Positions 36,383-46,922 of a DNA stretch of 64,000 nucleotides are shown here, one piece after another. This stretch comes from Rhynchonema sp. JSB1_4. Its lineage: Eukaryota > Nematoda > Chromadorea > Monhysterida > Xyalidae. The notes below the pieces were generated by a model. It was not told the origin of the DNA. It worked only from the letters and a program-made list of their open reading frames with translations, and made no database searches. Numbering within the stretch: position 1 is the first letter of the stretch; the number at the start of each line of letters is the position of its first letter. The stretch lies in assembly GCA_030248065.1 (NCBI GenBank), contig JASAMV010000618.1, forward strand, positions 62,001 to 126,000, in the 5' to 3' direction. Made by a program: the position numbers and the translations under genes.

Positions 36383-36722
36383 CAGTGCGGTGGCAGGCCA
36401 ATCGACCCAAGATACCCTAGGGGGGAGAAGGTTTCGGAGTTACTCAAGATACCCCCCAGAGGCTACCCAAGATACCCCTATGGTCCGTCAAAAGGCGAAA
36501 AAAGGCCGTTTTTTGCATGCAATTTTACTGCAAAATTGGCCTAAAAATGGGTACTTTTTGACATTTTTGTCGAAAATTGGCCTAAAATGACCATTTTTGG
36601 GTGTTTGGGTTCCGATGTTGAAAAACACCGATTTTTGCATAAACAAAGCATAAATCTACTTACTCGAGATACCCTTTGGGGTCGGCTCGAGATAGATACC
36701 CTTCCCCCCAGCCACTACAGTG
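36383..36722. mobile_element. hAT-like element O
   Basis: Termini CAGTGCGGTGGCAGGCC and CAGCCACTACAGTG. The flanks ctcatgag and cccgtgag differ by two transitions. Subterminal CCCAAGATACCC words repeat at both ends. Confidence 0.75.
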
Positions 36723-36853
36723 CCCGTGAGCCATCAGACGGACGTTTGTTCGACGAGTCTGTACGGCAGTGGCAGTACTGGCCTATTTTTTACCAACTAC
36801 AGTTGTGGTTGTCGTTGTAATGGGACATCCTACATTACACCGCTTTATGTGTA

Positions 36854-37261
36854 AGGCCGCTCTCTGACAAAAGCAAAAAGCAAAAAGTTTAACACACACT
36901 TTTTGCTTTTTGCTTTTGTCAGAGAGCAAAAGCAAAAAGTTGACTTTTTGCTTTTTGCTTTTGTCAGAGAGCAAAAGCAAAAAGCAAAAACTTGAAAAAA
37001 AGCAAAAAGTCATCATGACTTTTTACGCCCAAAACCAGGCTGCACAAACCCGAAAATCAAAAATTACACAGGCTTGGAACACGCTAATGTTTGCTGCTTG
37101 TGCGCGCTGCACAACTTTTTGCTTTTTGCTTTTTTGCTCTCTGACAAAAGCAAAAAGCAAAAAGTCAACTTTTTGCTTTTGCTCTCTGACAAAAGCAAAA
37201 AGCAAAAAGCAAAAAGTGTGCGTTAAACTTTTTGCTTTTTGCTTTTGTCAGAGAGCGGCCT
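36854..37261. mobile_element. Fold-back element of AAAAAGCAAAAAGC repeats
   Basis: Terminal AGGCCGCTCTCTGACAAAAG is matched by its complement at the right end. Both halves contain GCAAAAAGCAAAAAGT arrays that pair with each other. The centre is about 90 bp of unique sequence. Confidence 0.8.
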
Positions 37262-37267
37262 ACATGC

Positions 37268-37511
37268 TATAGTAAATTTACAAACTCGCTGCCGCACAGT
37301 AAAATCCGCCCCATAGTTAATGTCAAGTTATAAACCCGAACGCTAACCATGCGCGGTTTTGAAACATTGCGCGCAGCTGCCTGGGTGGCTGGTAAGCTGC
37401 GTGTGGGTTGGGTGTCCGAATGTTTCAGAAGTTGATTTTCGGGTTTAGAACGTGACACTAACTATGGAGCGCACTTTACTGTGTGGCAGCGAATTTCAAA
37501 ATTTACTGTAA
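37268..37511. mobile_element. Fold-back element with about 75-bp arms
   Basis: The arm near 37270 (TAGTAAATTTACAAACTCGC, then GCACAGTAAAATCCGCCCCA) pairs with the arm ending near 37511. It lies seven bases from the previous fold-back. No coding frame. Confidence 0.7.
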
Positions 37512-37658
37512 CACAACAAGACTGCATGTTCCCTTGATCACACAACCAGATGACAACAGGTGGAAAGAAACGCGCGAAGAGCGAAAATTTTTCGATTTTA
37601 GGCTGTTTGTCACCTTCAGAAAGTGCTTCCTGGGACTGCTGACTGGCTCACTACTGGC

Positions 37659-38043
37659 CAGTGTAGTTCCTGGGGGGAGGGGGGTCCCCCCTCGGGTACG
37701 CTATCTCCCCCTCGGGTGGTACACTATCCCCCTATCTCCCCCTCCGGGTACACTATCTCCCCCAAATTTTTGCCTAAAATGGTCATTTTTAGGCCTAAAA
37801 TGGGCATTTTTAGGCCTAAAATGTGTGATTTTCAGGTCAATGTCCTCAAAAGTCGCCAAAATACCCTTTTTATGAAGAATTTTTTCCAAGAAGGGGCAAA
37901 AATAGGTCAAATTTTCTACCTCAAAAAGTGAATTTTTCCCGAATTTGGGTCTTCTCCCCCCTTCCCCCCCGGGGTACACTATCTCCCCCTCCGAAAAAAA
38001 CGGAGGGTCCGCTATCTCCCCCTCCGGACCAGGAACTACACTG
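37659..38043. mobile_element. hAT-like MITE, family A (copy A8)
   Basis: Canonical 15-bp termini and a perfect duplication ctactggc at 37651-37658 and 38044-38051. Its subterminal subtype (GTACACTATCTCCCCCT) is shared with the 2.3-kb and 59.4-kb copies. Confidence 0.93.
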
Positions 38044-38603
38044 CTACTGGCTCATTGAAATTCTACTGGCTCATTTGCCAAAATCTACTACACATACGTA
38101 AGAATGCTTTTTGGGACAATAAAGTTTTCTGAAAATTTGGGGGGTTGCCCAGATTTTTAAAAATTTACTTACATATGCACACATATTGTTACACATATTA
38201 AAATAATATATGTAACTCCCAAAATAATATATGTCAGAATTACATATATTTGCACAGGTCTGGGTATTGTGGGTCCCCAATTTGGTATTGGTATTGGGTG
38301 TCAAAAGTTTTGTGACTGCCTGCCTCCCACACATGGGCCTGCCACTACACTGGGTCAATGTCGTCAAAAATCGCCAAATACACTGCCCCCAATGGTACCC
38401 TACCCGCCCCGGCCTGGTACACTACCATCCTACCCGCCCCGCTCTGGTACCCTACCCCCTAGCGGCCCCGCTCTGGTACCCCTACCCGCCCCGATTTTTC
38501 CCTCAAAATGCCCATTTTTCGGTCAAAAATGCCCAAATTTCGACCGAACACCTTAAAAGTGCAAAAAAAATCGCGCGCTGCGCGCGATATATGCACTTTA
38601 TAG

Positions 38604-39021
38604 CAGTGTAGTTCCTGGTCCGGAGGGGGAACAGGCGGTACCCCCCTTTTTTCGGAGGGGGAACAGACGTACCCACCTGGGGGAAAGGGGGGGAGGGACC
38701 CGGAAGGGGGGGGAGGACCCAAATTTGGAGAAAAGTCATTTTTTGAGGTCGAAAATTTGGCTCATTTTTGCCCCTTTTAGGAAAAAATTTCAATAAAAAG
38801 GGTATTTTGGCGATTTTTGACGACATTGACCTAAGAATCACTCATTTTATGCCTAAAAATGCCTATTTTAGGCCAAAATTTGCCTATTTTAGGTAAAAAT
38901 TGGGGGAGTAGACGCACCCGGAGGGGGAACAGTGGGGCAGGCGTACCATGGAGGGGGAACAGAACAGACGTACCCGAGGGGGGCACCCCCACCCCCCCCC
39001 CCCCCCCCAGGAACTACACTG
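38604..39021. mobile_element. hAT-like MITE, family A (copy A9)
   Basis: Canonical termini and a perfect duplication ctttatag at 38596-38603 and 39022-39029. Its subterminal subtype (GGGGGAACAGACGTACC) is shared with A2-A4. Confidence 0.93.
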
Positions 39022-39125
39022 CTTTATAGTATATAAAAAGAGCAAGAGGCACCCAAAAAAACTTGTATTGTTTATTGGAATTGTACCCGCCTGGCCAAAG
39101 TAGCCACAGCACTGGCCCATGCCTA

Positions 39126-39432
39126 CCGTTCCCTAAAATAGAGCCCCCCCAAGATAGAGCCCCCAAAATACAGCCCCCTAAACGGGGTCAGTGAAAAAAT
39201 AGAGCCCCCCCCCCAAAAATACAGCCCCCCCCAACTTGGAATTCCCCGCTTGGGGGTCGTAAAGTCAAGTTCTTGTGTACGACACATTATGTACAACGTT
39301 TGTGGTTGAGTATATGGATTTTGGGCAGCGAAAAAAATACAGCCCCCCAAAAATAGAGCCCCCCAAAATACAGCCCCCCTAAAAGGGGTCAGTGAAAAAA
39401 TACAGCCCCCCTTGTATTTTAGGTTTTACGGT
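39126..39432. repeat. Family H element (ATAGAGCCCCCC / ATACAGCCCCCC)
   Basis: The ends TACCGTTCCCTAAAATAGAG and TGTATTTTAGGTTTTACGGT form imperfect inverted repeats. The core contains GTACAACGTTTGTGGTTGAGTA, shared with copies near 41.6 and 44.0 kb. No clear target duplication. Confidence 0.65.
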
Positions 39433-39982
39433 ACACGCAACGCTGGCAGAAGCAAAGCAAAAATTGAACAGAAACCCTTCATTTTTTCTCCGATACCGGA
39501 AAAAGCTCACTTCGCCGACTTTTTTTGAAAAAACAAAAAAAACTTGTTTTTTTCATTCAAAAGCTGTGGATAAGATTGACTAATTATACGGAAATCCACC
39601 CGTTTTGTGTGTGCTTAAGCATGGTCCCATCGTTAAGCTTTAGGCTTCTATTTCAAATTTCAAATTTTATCTGCACGCTTTCGCAAAGACCTTTACATAA
39701 GATCCGGAGAAACCCTAAAAAAATGAACATGAGTATCAGAGATCGGAAACGGGCCGCGATTTTGGAGTTGGTCGACCGGGCCGGGCCGGGCCGAGCAGCC
39801 CGGCCCGGTATGCCTAAATTTGAACGAAATTACCATTTTTTGAACCAAAATTTTCAAAATTTGTGCGCTTCGCGCAATAACATTTCCTAGTTCTTGATCT
39901 TTTCAGTCATCGTTTTGAAGAAAGAAGCAGTAGCTACCCATACCCAGGCCTTTGCTTTGCAGCAATCAACCTACTGTACCAC

Positions 39983-40861
39983 AAGTGTAGTGGCAGGCCC
40001 ATGTGTGGGAGGTAAGTATGATGCGGGGTTGGGACCGGAAGCGTGAGAGGTATGATTTCGGTCACCCAAAAAGGCGAAAAAACACCGTTTTTGTGATACA
40101 ATTTTGGCCAAAAATTGAGGTAAAAATTGTACTTTTTCCAAATTTTCGCCGAAAATCGCCTAAAAATAGGTATTATGGGTGGGTGCGCGATTTTTGGGAA
40201 AATAAGGTCGAAAAACACCGATTTTTGCCTTAAAAAGGCATAAAATTGCTTGTGAGAGGTATGATTTGGAGTTGTGAGAGGTAAGTACTCAACCCCCCCC
40301 AACCCCCCCTCGGGTTTTGTGGTAGGTAAGTACTCAGAGAACCAGTGTAGTACTTGGTCAGGGTGTTGACGATAGATAGATTGGGACCCGAAATGTGTTG
40401 ACGATAGATAGATGACCCAAGTCCGAAATCTGGGGGGGGGTCGACCCAAACTTGTTGACGATAGATAGATGGTGGGGGGGGGGTCGCCAAAAATCAAGGT
40501 ATAGTATAGTGTACTAAGTTGGTAATAATGTGTAAATATTAATGAAAATGTACTAAGATGCACTAAATCCGCGCGTAGCGCGCGATTTTTTGCCTATTTG
40601 GGACAAAAAATACCGATTTTGAGCCATTTTGAGGCAAAAATACCCATTTTGGGGTCGAAATGTGTTGACGATAGATAGATTGTTCCCAGAATTTGTTGAC
40701 GATAGATAGATTTGCCCATAAGTGTTGACGATAGATAGATGAAATCAAAAAGTGTTGACGATAGACAGATGAATTTGGGGGGGAACCCCCCCCCCCCACC
40801 CCCCCCAAGTACTACCCTGCAGAGAACCCCCCACCCCAACCCCCCCCCAGCCACTACTATG
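39983..40861. mobile_element. hAT-like element C2 with nested B2
   Basis: Termini AAGTGTAGTGGCAGG and CAGCCACTACTATG. Perfect duplication tgtaccac at 39975-39982 and 40862-40869. It is inserted in a larger element of the L/D type (TACTGTACC-rich, about 39930-41180). It lacks F, E and G, giving the empty sites for C1. Confidence 0.9.
40343..40819. mobile_element. hAT-like element B2 inside C2
   Basis: Termini CAGTGTAGTACTTGG and CCAAGTACTACCCTG. Perfect duplication cagagaac at 40335-40342 and 40820-40827. Six or more TGTTGACGATAGATAGAT words. It lacks the K and L insertions of B1. Confidence 0.93.
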
Positions 40862-41536
40862 TGTACCACCAAAAAAGCCCGCCTGCAATCAACCTACCTA
40901 CTGTAGTAGTACCGACCGGCCGAGCTGGGGGGAGTCGTCCGGGAATTTATGTCTACATATTGATGAGAATGTACTCTTAAGCGCTAATTTCGCGCGTCAC
41001 GCGCGATTTTTCGCCTATATGGAGTGAAAAATACCGATTTTAAACCATTTGGAGCAAAAATTATACCAATACCATACCTACTACACTACTGTACCAACCG
41101 GGGCGGCGACTTACGTACTGCATCAGGATGGCGCGTCAATCTACCTACCTACCCTTCCCCCCAGCCCCAGCTGTACCAACCAGTGAAAACAAGTATTCTG
41201 CAGAAAATTTTCGAATTTTTTTCAGCTTTTTGGACTTTTTTAGTTTTCAGCCCTTGAAAATTGGCTGACCGGGCCGGGCCGGGCCGGGCCGACCTGCAGC
41301 CCTCCACCGGGCCGGGCCGGGCCGGACTTTTCGCCGACAGGGCCGGGCCGGGCCGACTTTACCCGGCCCGTTTCCGATCTCTGATGAGTATTAATAAATT
41401 TCGGGCTTAGGCTTGCTGTTAGGCTTTGGCTTAGGCTTAGGCACCAGCCTGAATCAAATAAAACACACAGCCACGACGAAAAACGGCTGTATCTCTCGTG
41501 GACGCGTGCTCGATCGGGTGGATTTCCGTATAATTA

Positions 41537-42240
41537 CCGTATTCCCTAAAATAGAGCCCCCCCAAAAATAGAGCCCCCCAAAAATACAGCCCCCCTAAAA
41601 GAGGTCAGTGAAAAAATAGAGCCCCCCCCAAAAATACAGCCCCCCCCCAACTTGGAATTCCCCGCTTCGGGGTCGTAAAGTCAAGTTCTTGTATAAGACA
41701 CCTTGTGTACAACGTTTGTGGTTGAGTATAGGCCTGGGCACAATACCACTTTTGACACCCAATACCAATACCCAATACCAGCCCTGTACCAATACCCAAT
41801 ACCAATACCAAATTGGTGACCCAATACCAATACCCACTACCAATACCGGGTGAAACCCAATACCAATACCCAATACCAGATCAATACCACTGAAGTGCCT
41901 GGTATTGGGTTCGGTATTGGGTTGGTATTGGTATTGAGTATTGGGTATTGGGTTGGTATTGGTATTGGGTATTGGGTATTGGTCTTAGTATTGGTTTGGT
42001 ATTGGGTTTTTGGTCTGGTATTGGGTTGGTATTGGGTTTGGTATTGGTTTGGTATTGGGTTTTGAGTCAGGTATTGGGTTTGGTATTGGTTTGGTATTGG
42101 GTTTTTCTGAATTAGTATCGGGTATTGGTTTTGACCCAATACCTGGGCAAACCCAATACCAATACCAGGCCAGCTTCAATACCAATACCCAATACCAGAA
42201 TTAGACCCAATACCAATACCAAACACTGGTATTGGTATCC
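41537..42240. mobile_element. Family H element interrupted by truncated fold-back E2
   Basis: Family H sequence runs to GTGGTTGAGTA near 41730, where E2 begins with TAGGCCTGGGCAC. E2 lacks its right terminus. It stops at GGTATTGGTATCC, directly at the left edge of the large inverted duplication. The H copy at 39.1 kb shows the uninterrupted site. Confidence 0.75.
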
Positions 42241-42769
42241 TTGTCTATACGTCAGTATAGCACGGAATTAGGCAACAGCAAAACAAAGAAGACATCCTGG
42301 CATTAGCTTATTGGCGACATATTCACAAGATAGCTCACGTATTCAATAGTGTTTGTGTGGGGAAAAAAAATTCGCAACGCAGAATGAAACATCAGCAAGT
42401 CAGATTATCGGAAATTTTGCTATACCTGTAGTGTTAAAATCGGGGGTGCTGCCGTGAGCGCGTGTGTTGGGCTTTTGCTAATTTTATTATTGCGATAATG
42501 TCGTATACCCGCCGACACAAAACGCTGAAAAAATCAGCCCGATCGGTACAGCAGAAAGTGGTTTTCCAGACACCCGAGAAATCGTGATGTCCGCGTTCCC
42601 AAATTTCTGGTCATTTTAGTTTTAAGTTAACTCCTCCTAGGAAACTGAATGAAGTCAGGCAAGTTGTATATCAATCGACTCGTCCAGTCGTGGTGCAGGT
42701 CTAGACAGAGCCCGATTTTTGAAACATCACTTCTATCGCGAGAAAACCCGCCACAAAGTTGCGTGAGAA

Positions 42770-42845
42770 AATGGCCGACGTTTCCCGCGCAAAGGGGGCG
42801 GAGTCGGCTGCTGATTGGCTGTTATTGGCGCGCACGCGTGTGTGT
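42770..42845 (+). promoter_or_regulatory. Promoter-like segment in the left arm (copy at about 45345-45425, minus strand)
   Basis: AAAATGGCCGAC resembles a YY1 initiator-type site. It is followed by GGGGGCGGAG and two CCAAT boxes in reverse (GATTGG, TATTGG). The block is well conserved in the right arm. This is typical of housekeeping promoters; function is inferred. Confidence 0.45.
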
Positions 42846-43081
42846 TTCTTTACGCGTGGTTTCTTTTTCTTTAGTTGGCCTTGTTTTTGGGAGAAACCGC
42901 AGCGAGTTGATTGCAAGTTGAAACCCGTTGAATTCAGTAAAAGCCCAAGCCTAAGCACAGCTTAGGCAATAACGCCAATTTAAACATAATCTACTATGAA
43001 CCAGTTTTTCAGATTCACGCTTTCAATTATCCTGAATCGTAATAAATTGACGCGTTGTTATCCAACATAATAGCAATTGTC

Positions 43082-43237
43082 ATGCCGAAAAAGAAGATCA
43101 ATAAAGCCGTTGGACTGTCGGGAACCAAAAAGCAACGTCACAATAAAGCGAGCAAAAAGGAGCATGACAACAGGGACGAAACAACTCGAAAAAATGGAGT
43201 GACTGGAACGGTTGGTTATTGTTTGGCATTTGAATCA
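43082..43237 (+). pseudogene. First-exon remnant of an unrecognised Lys-rich protein, cut by element F (second copy on minus strand near 44880-45073)
   Basis: An ATG opens MPKKKINKAVGLSGTKKQRH and about 30 more basic residues before running into family F sequence. The inverted arm has an alignable ATG region (MPKKSKALV) that meets an early stop. I do not recognise the protein. Both copies look like broken duplicates of a 5' exon. Confidence 0.45.
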
Positions 43238-44877
43238 GAGGTCGCAATCGGGCCAGCCCGGCCCGAACCCCCAAATCTCCGGCCCGGCCCGAATTTTTGG
43301 GTCAGATTTAGATTAGATTAGCCGCCACCCCCCCCCCCCCCAGTACAGTGGCAGAGGTCGCAATCGGGCCGGCCCGAACCCCCAAATCTGCGGCCCGGCC
43401 CGAATTTTTTGGCTCAGATTTAGATTAGATTAGCCGCCTCCCCCCCAGTACAGTAGCAAAGGTCGCAATCGGGCCGGCCCGAACACCAAATCACCGGCCC
43501 GGCCCGAATTTTTTGGTTGAGATTTAGATTAGATTATATTAGCCCCCCCGCCCCCCTCCCCCCCAGTACAGTAGCCGAAAAAATTCGGGCCGGCCCGAAC
43601 CCCCAAATCTCCGGCCCGGCCCGAATTTTTGGCTCAGATTTCGATTAGATCAGATTAGCCCCCCCCGTACAGTAGCAGAGGTCGCAATCGGGCCGACCCG
43701 ACCTCGGGCCGGGGTGGCCCGGCCCGAACCCCCAAATCTCCGGCACGGCCCGAATTTTCGGCTCAGATTTAGATTACCGTAAACCTAAAATACAAGGGGG
43801 GGCTGTATTTTTTCACTGACCCCTTTTAGGGGGGCTGTATTTTTTGGGGGCTCTATTTTTGGGGGGCTGTATTTTTTCGCTGCCCAAAATCTCAAAAAAT
43901 GTTCCCAAAAATGCCCCTCAAATGGAGTTCTGTCAGGGTGTTACTGGTCATTATTGAGTGTTTTTAGGTGCAGATCTTCCATAAAAGGCTTTACGTCATC
44001 ATATACTCAACCACAAACGTTGTACATAATGTGTCGTATACAAGAACTTGACTTTACGACCCCCAAGCGGGGAATTCCAAGTTGGGGGGGGGGCTGTATT
44101 TTTGGGGTGGGGGGGCTCTATTTTTTCACTGACCCCGTTTAGGGGGGGGCTGTATTTTTGGGGGTGCTCTATTTGGGGGGGGCTCTATTTTAGGGAATAC
44201 GGTATATTAGATAAGCCCCCGCCCCCCTCCCCCCTAGAGGTCCAGAGGTCGCAATCGGGCCGGCCCGACCTCGGGCCGGGCCGCGATTTTGGGCTTTTGG
44301 CTCGGGCCGGAGATTTGGAGGTTCGGGCCGGGCCGGGCCGGAGATTTGGGAGTTCGGGTCGGGCCGGAGATTTGGGGGGCTCGGGCCGGGCCGGGCCGGC
44401 CAAACCGGCCCGGCTCGAACCCCCAAATTTCCGGCCCGGCCCGAATTTTTGGCTCAGATTCAAATTAGATTAGCCCCCCCCCCTCCCCCGCAGTACAGTA
44501 GCAGAGGTCGCAATCGGGCCGGCCCGAACCCCCAAATCTCCGGCCCGGCCCGAATTTTTTGGTTGAGATTTAGATTACCGCACGAGAATCTTAACCAAAA
44601 AATTCGGGCCGGGCCGGAGATTTGGGGTTCGAGCCGGCCCGATTTTTTTCGGCTACTGTCCTGGGGGGAGGGGGGGCGGGGGGGGGCTAATATAATCTAA
44701 TCTAAATCTCAACCAAAAAATACGGGCCGGGCCGGAGATTTGGGGTTCGAGCCGGCCCGAATTTTTTCGGCTACTGTACTGGGGGGGGCGGCTAATCTAA
44801 TCTAAATCTGACCCAAAAATTCGGGCCGGGCCGGAGATTTGGGAGTTCGGGCCTGGCCGGGCCGATTGCGACCTCTT
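43238..44877. repeat. Array of family F units with a family H element (43775-44211) in the centre
   Basis: Left half: about five direct units of CAGAGGTCGCAATCGGGCC...GAATTTTTGGCTCAG with AGATTAGATTAGCC spacers. Right half: similar units, mostly inverted. The central H element ends TACCGTA/TACGGTA, flanked by atttagat and tattagat. Confidence 0.7.
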
Positions 44878-46083
44878 ATTCAAATGCCAAACAATAACCA
44901 ACCGTTCCATTCACTCCATTTTTTCGAGTTGTTTCGTCCCTGTTGTCGACCACCATTCCAGTCGTGCGATTGCCCTCCATTGCCTTTGTCGTCCCACTTT
45001 TGTTCAGTTTGTTCCGACGTTTCTGTTCTGTTTGGTGTCCGTCAGACCAACGCCTTGCTTTTTTTGGGCATGATCGACAATTATTATTATTATTCGCGTG
45101 TTAATCAATCAAGATTCAGAATTGTTGACAGCGTGAATCTGAAAACAGCATTTTATCAGCCTTTACGCTGCGCCCTCGATCAGTTGAAAACAGTGTAGTT
45201 CCTGTGGGGGACGGGGGGGGGGACGTCTGTTCCCCCTCCATGCTAAATGGGCTTTTACTCAATTCAACGAGGTTTCAACTTGCAATCAACTCGCTGCTGT
45301 TTCTCCCAAAACAAGGCCAACTAAAGAAAAAGAAACCACGTGTAAAGAAACACACACGCGCGCGCGCCAACAACAGCCAATCAGCAGCCGACACCGCCCC
45401 CTTTGCGCGGGAAATGTCGGCCATTTTCTCACGCAACTTTGTGGCGAGTTTTCTCGCGATAGAAGCGATGTTTCAAAAATCTGGCTCTACCTAATGATGT
45501 ACCACAACGAACCGAGTCGATTGATATATAACTTGCCTTACTTCGTTAAGTTTCCTAGGAGGAGATAACTAAAAACTAAAATGACGCATTTTTTGGGAAC
45601 GCGGACATCACTCTTTCTCGGGTGTCTGGAAAACCACTTTCTGCTGCACCGATCGGGCTGATTTTTTCAGCGTTTTGTGTCGGCGGGTATACGACATTAT
45701 CGCAATAATAAAATTGGCAAAAGCCCAACACACGCGCTCACGCCAGCACCCCCGATTTTAACACTACAGGTATAGCAAAATTTCCGATAATCTGACCTGC
45801 TGATGTTTCATTCCGCGTTGCGAATTTTTTTTTTCCCACACAAACACTATTGAATACGTAAGCTATCTTGTGAATATGTCGCCAATAAGCTAATGCCACG
45901 ATGTCTTCTTTGTTTTGCTGTTGCCTAATTCCGGTGCTATACTCACGTATAGACCCTGATTTACATTGAAACGCACAATTGCAGCTTACTCATTCTTCCC
46001 CTGATGAGGAATCCAATAAAAGTACAAAATGATAAAAAAGCTAAAATACATAAAGAACCAACTGATAAGGTACCGTGCCCAAC

Positions 46084-46277
46084 CTCCATTCGTACTGATG
46101 TCCTAGTTTGATGTGTTTCTCAAGGTCGTCAATCGGGAACAATCCCACACAAAATTCGCATTCTTCGTAAATCAGCTCCTGGTCTGAGTCGACACGAGAG
46201 ACGATGCGCTCGTGCCTCGTGCCAGAACCGAAGCTGCTCAAATTGCGATTTCGCATTTTTTTATCTGAAATGCTCAT
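46084..46277 (-). pseudogene. Orphan first exon paralogous to the 46923-58770 gene
   Basis: An ATG at 46277 opens MSISDKKMRNRNLSS. The exon then has YEECEFCVGLFPIDDLEKHI and KLGHQYEWR, nearly identical to the zinc-finger exon at 58616-58770. It ends at a GT donor at the same residue and phase. A possible short second exon (GRMSKL) follows near 46000. The inverted duplication begins at 45958, and no further exons are seen. Confidence 0.7.
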
Positions 46278-46451
46278 TTCTGTTTCATTTTCGCAAAACA
46301 GACTAAGCCAAGCACACAAACCGTCAAGTACAATGACAAAGTAAGGCCGGTTAGGCACGGTAAGCAAGCCACCGGTCACACCAATGATGAATAAGGTAAC
46401 CGCACAGAAAATTGAGTTTCGTGTCTTTATCAGGTGTGCACAATGTGGAAT

Positions 46452-46814
46452 GTATGTATAGTCCCGCCACGAGCTCATGAGACGACTTTTTTAAAGCTTG
46501 CTTGGCCGGATTCAAAAATGCTCTGGTTACACGTTTTCGTAAACAAAAGAAATATTGGGCTGAGAGACATGATGACAACTTCCAGCTGGCTGACCTCAAA
46601 TTGTTGCGTGCTTACGCGAACAGCAACGCTGCTCAACACATGTTCTGGGAATCAAAAGGGAATTTACGCACCGATGTGGAGAGCGTGTTTTTTCAAAAAA
46701 TACGTGTGTTTCTCTTTCTTTCATTTCCGAAATATGTGGAACCGGAACATTATTGGATCCGCACAAGCCAACTTCAAAAAATTCGTCTCGTGAGCTCGTG
46801 GTAGGACTATACAG
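46452..46814. mobile_element. Inverted-repeat element, about 360 bp (probable TA-target MITE)
   Basis: Termini GTATAGTCCCGCCACGAGCT and its near-complement, with TA at each edge. A 100-codon plus-strand frame fills the interior but resembles no protein I know. Confidence 0.7.
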
Positions 46815-46922
46815 TGTGAAAACAACAACAAAGTTTCAACAACAATCATGAAAATTAATCAATCAGATTTGTACATCACACAGCTTTCAAAAAATTATCT
46901 CGTCACAAAATAACCAAGCCAA

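Larger units (their letters stand above)
42241..45958. repeat. 3.7-kb inverted duplication (arms about 42241-43237 and 44877-45958)
   Basis: The outer edges read GTCTATACGTCAGTATAGCA and its near-complement at 45940. About 1 kb on each side matches with moderate divergence, through a promoter-like zone to an ATG exon. At both inner edges the match ends where family F sequence begins (attcaaat/cagaggtcgc). The middle is an F/H array. A truncated family A element (45191-45243) lies in the right arm only. Confidence 0.85.

Noticed and set aside
36783..37272. Frames rich in SKKQK or LLFCF
   Set aside because: Caused by GCAAAAAGC repeats of the fold-back element.
46502..46804. 100-residue frame in the 46.45-46.81 kb element
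   Set aside because: It fills an inverted-repeat element, includes terminal sequence and shows no family resemblance.
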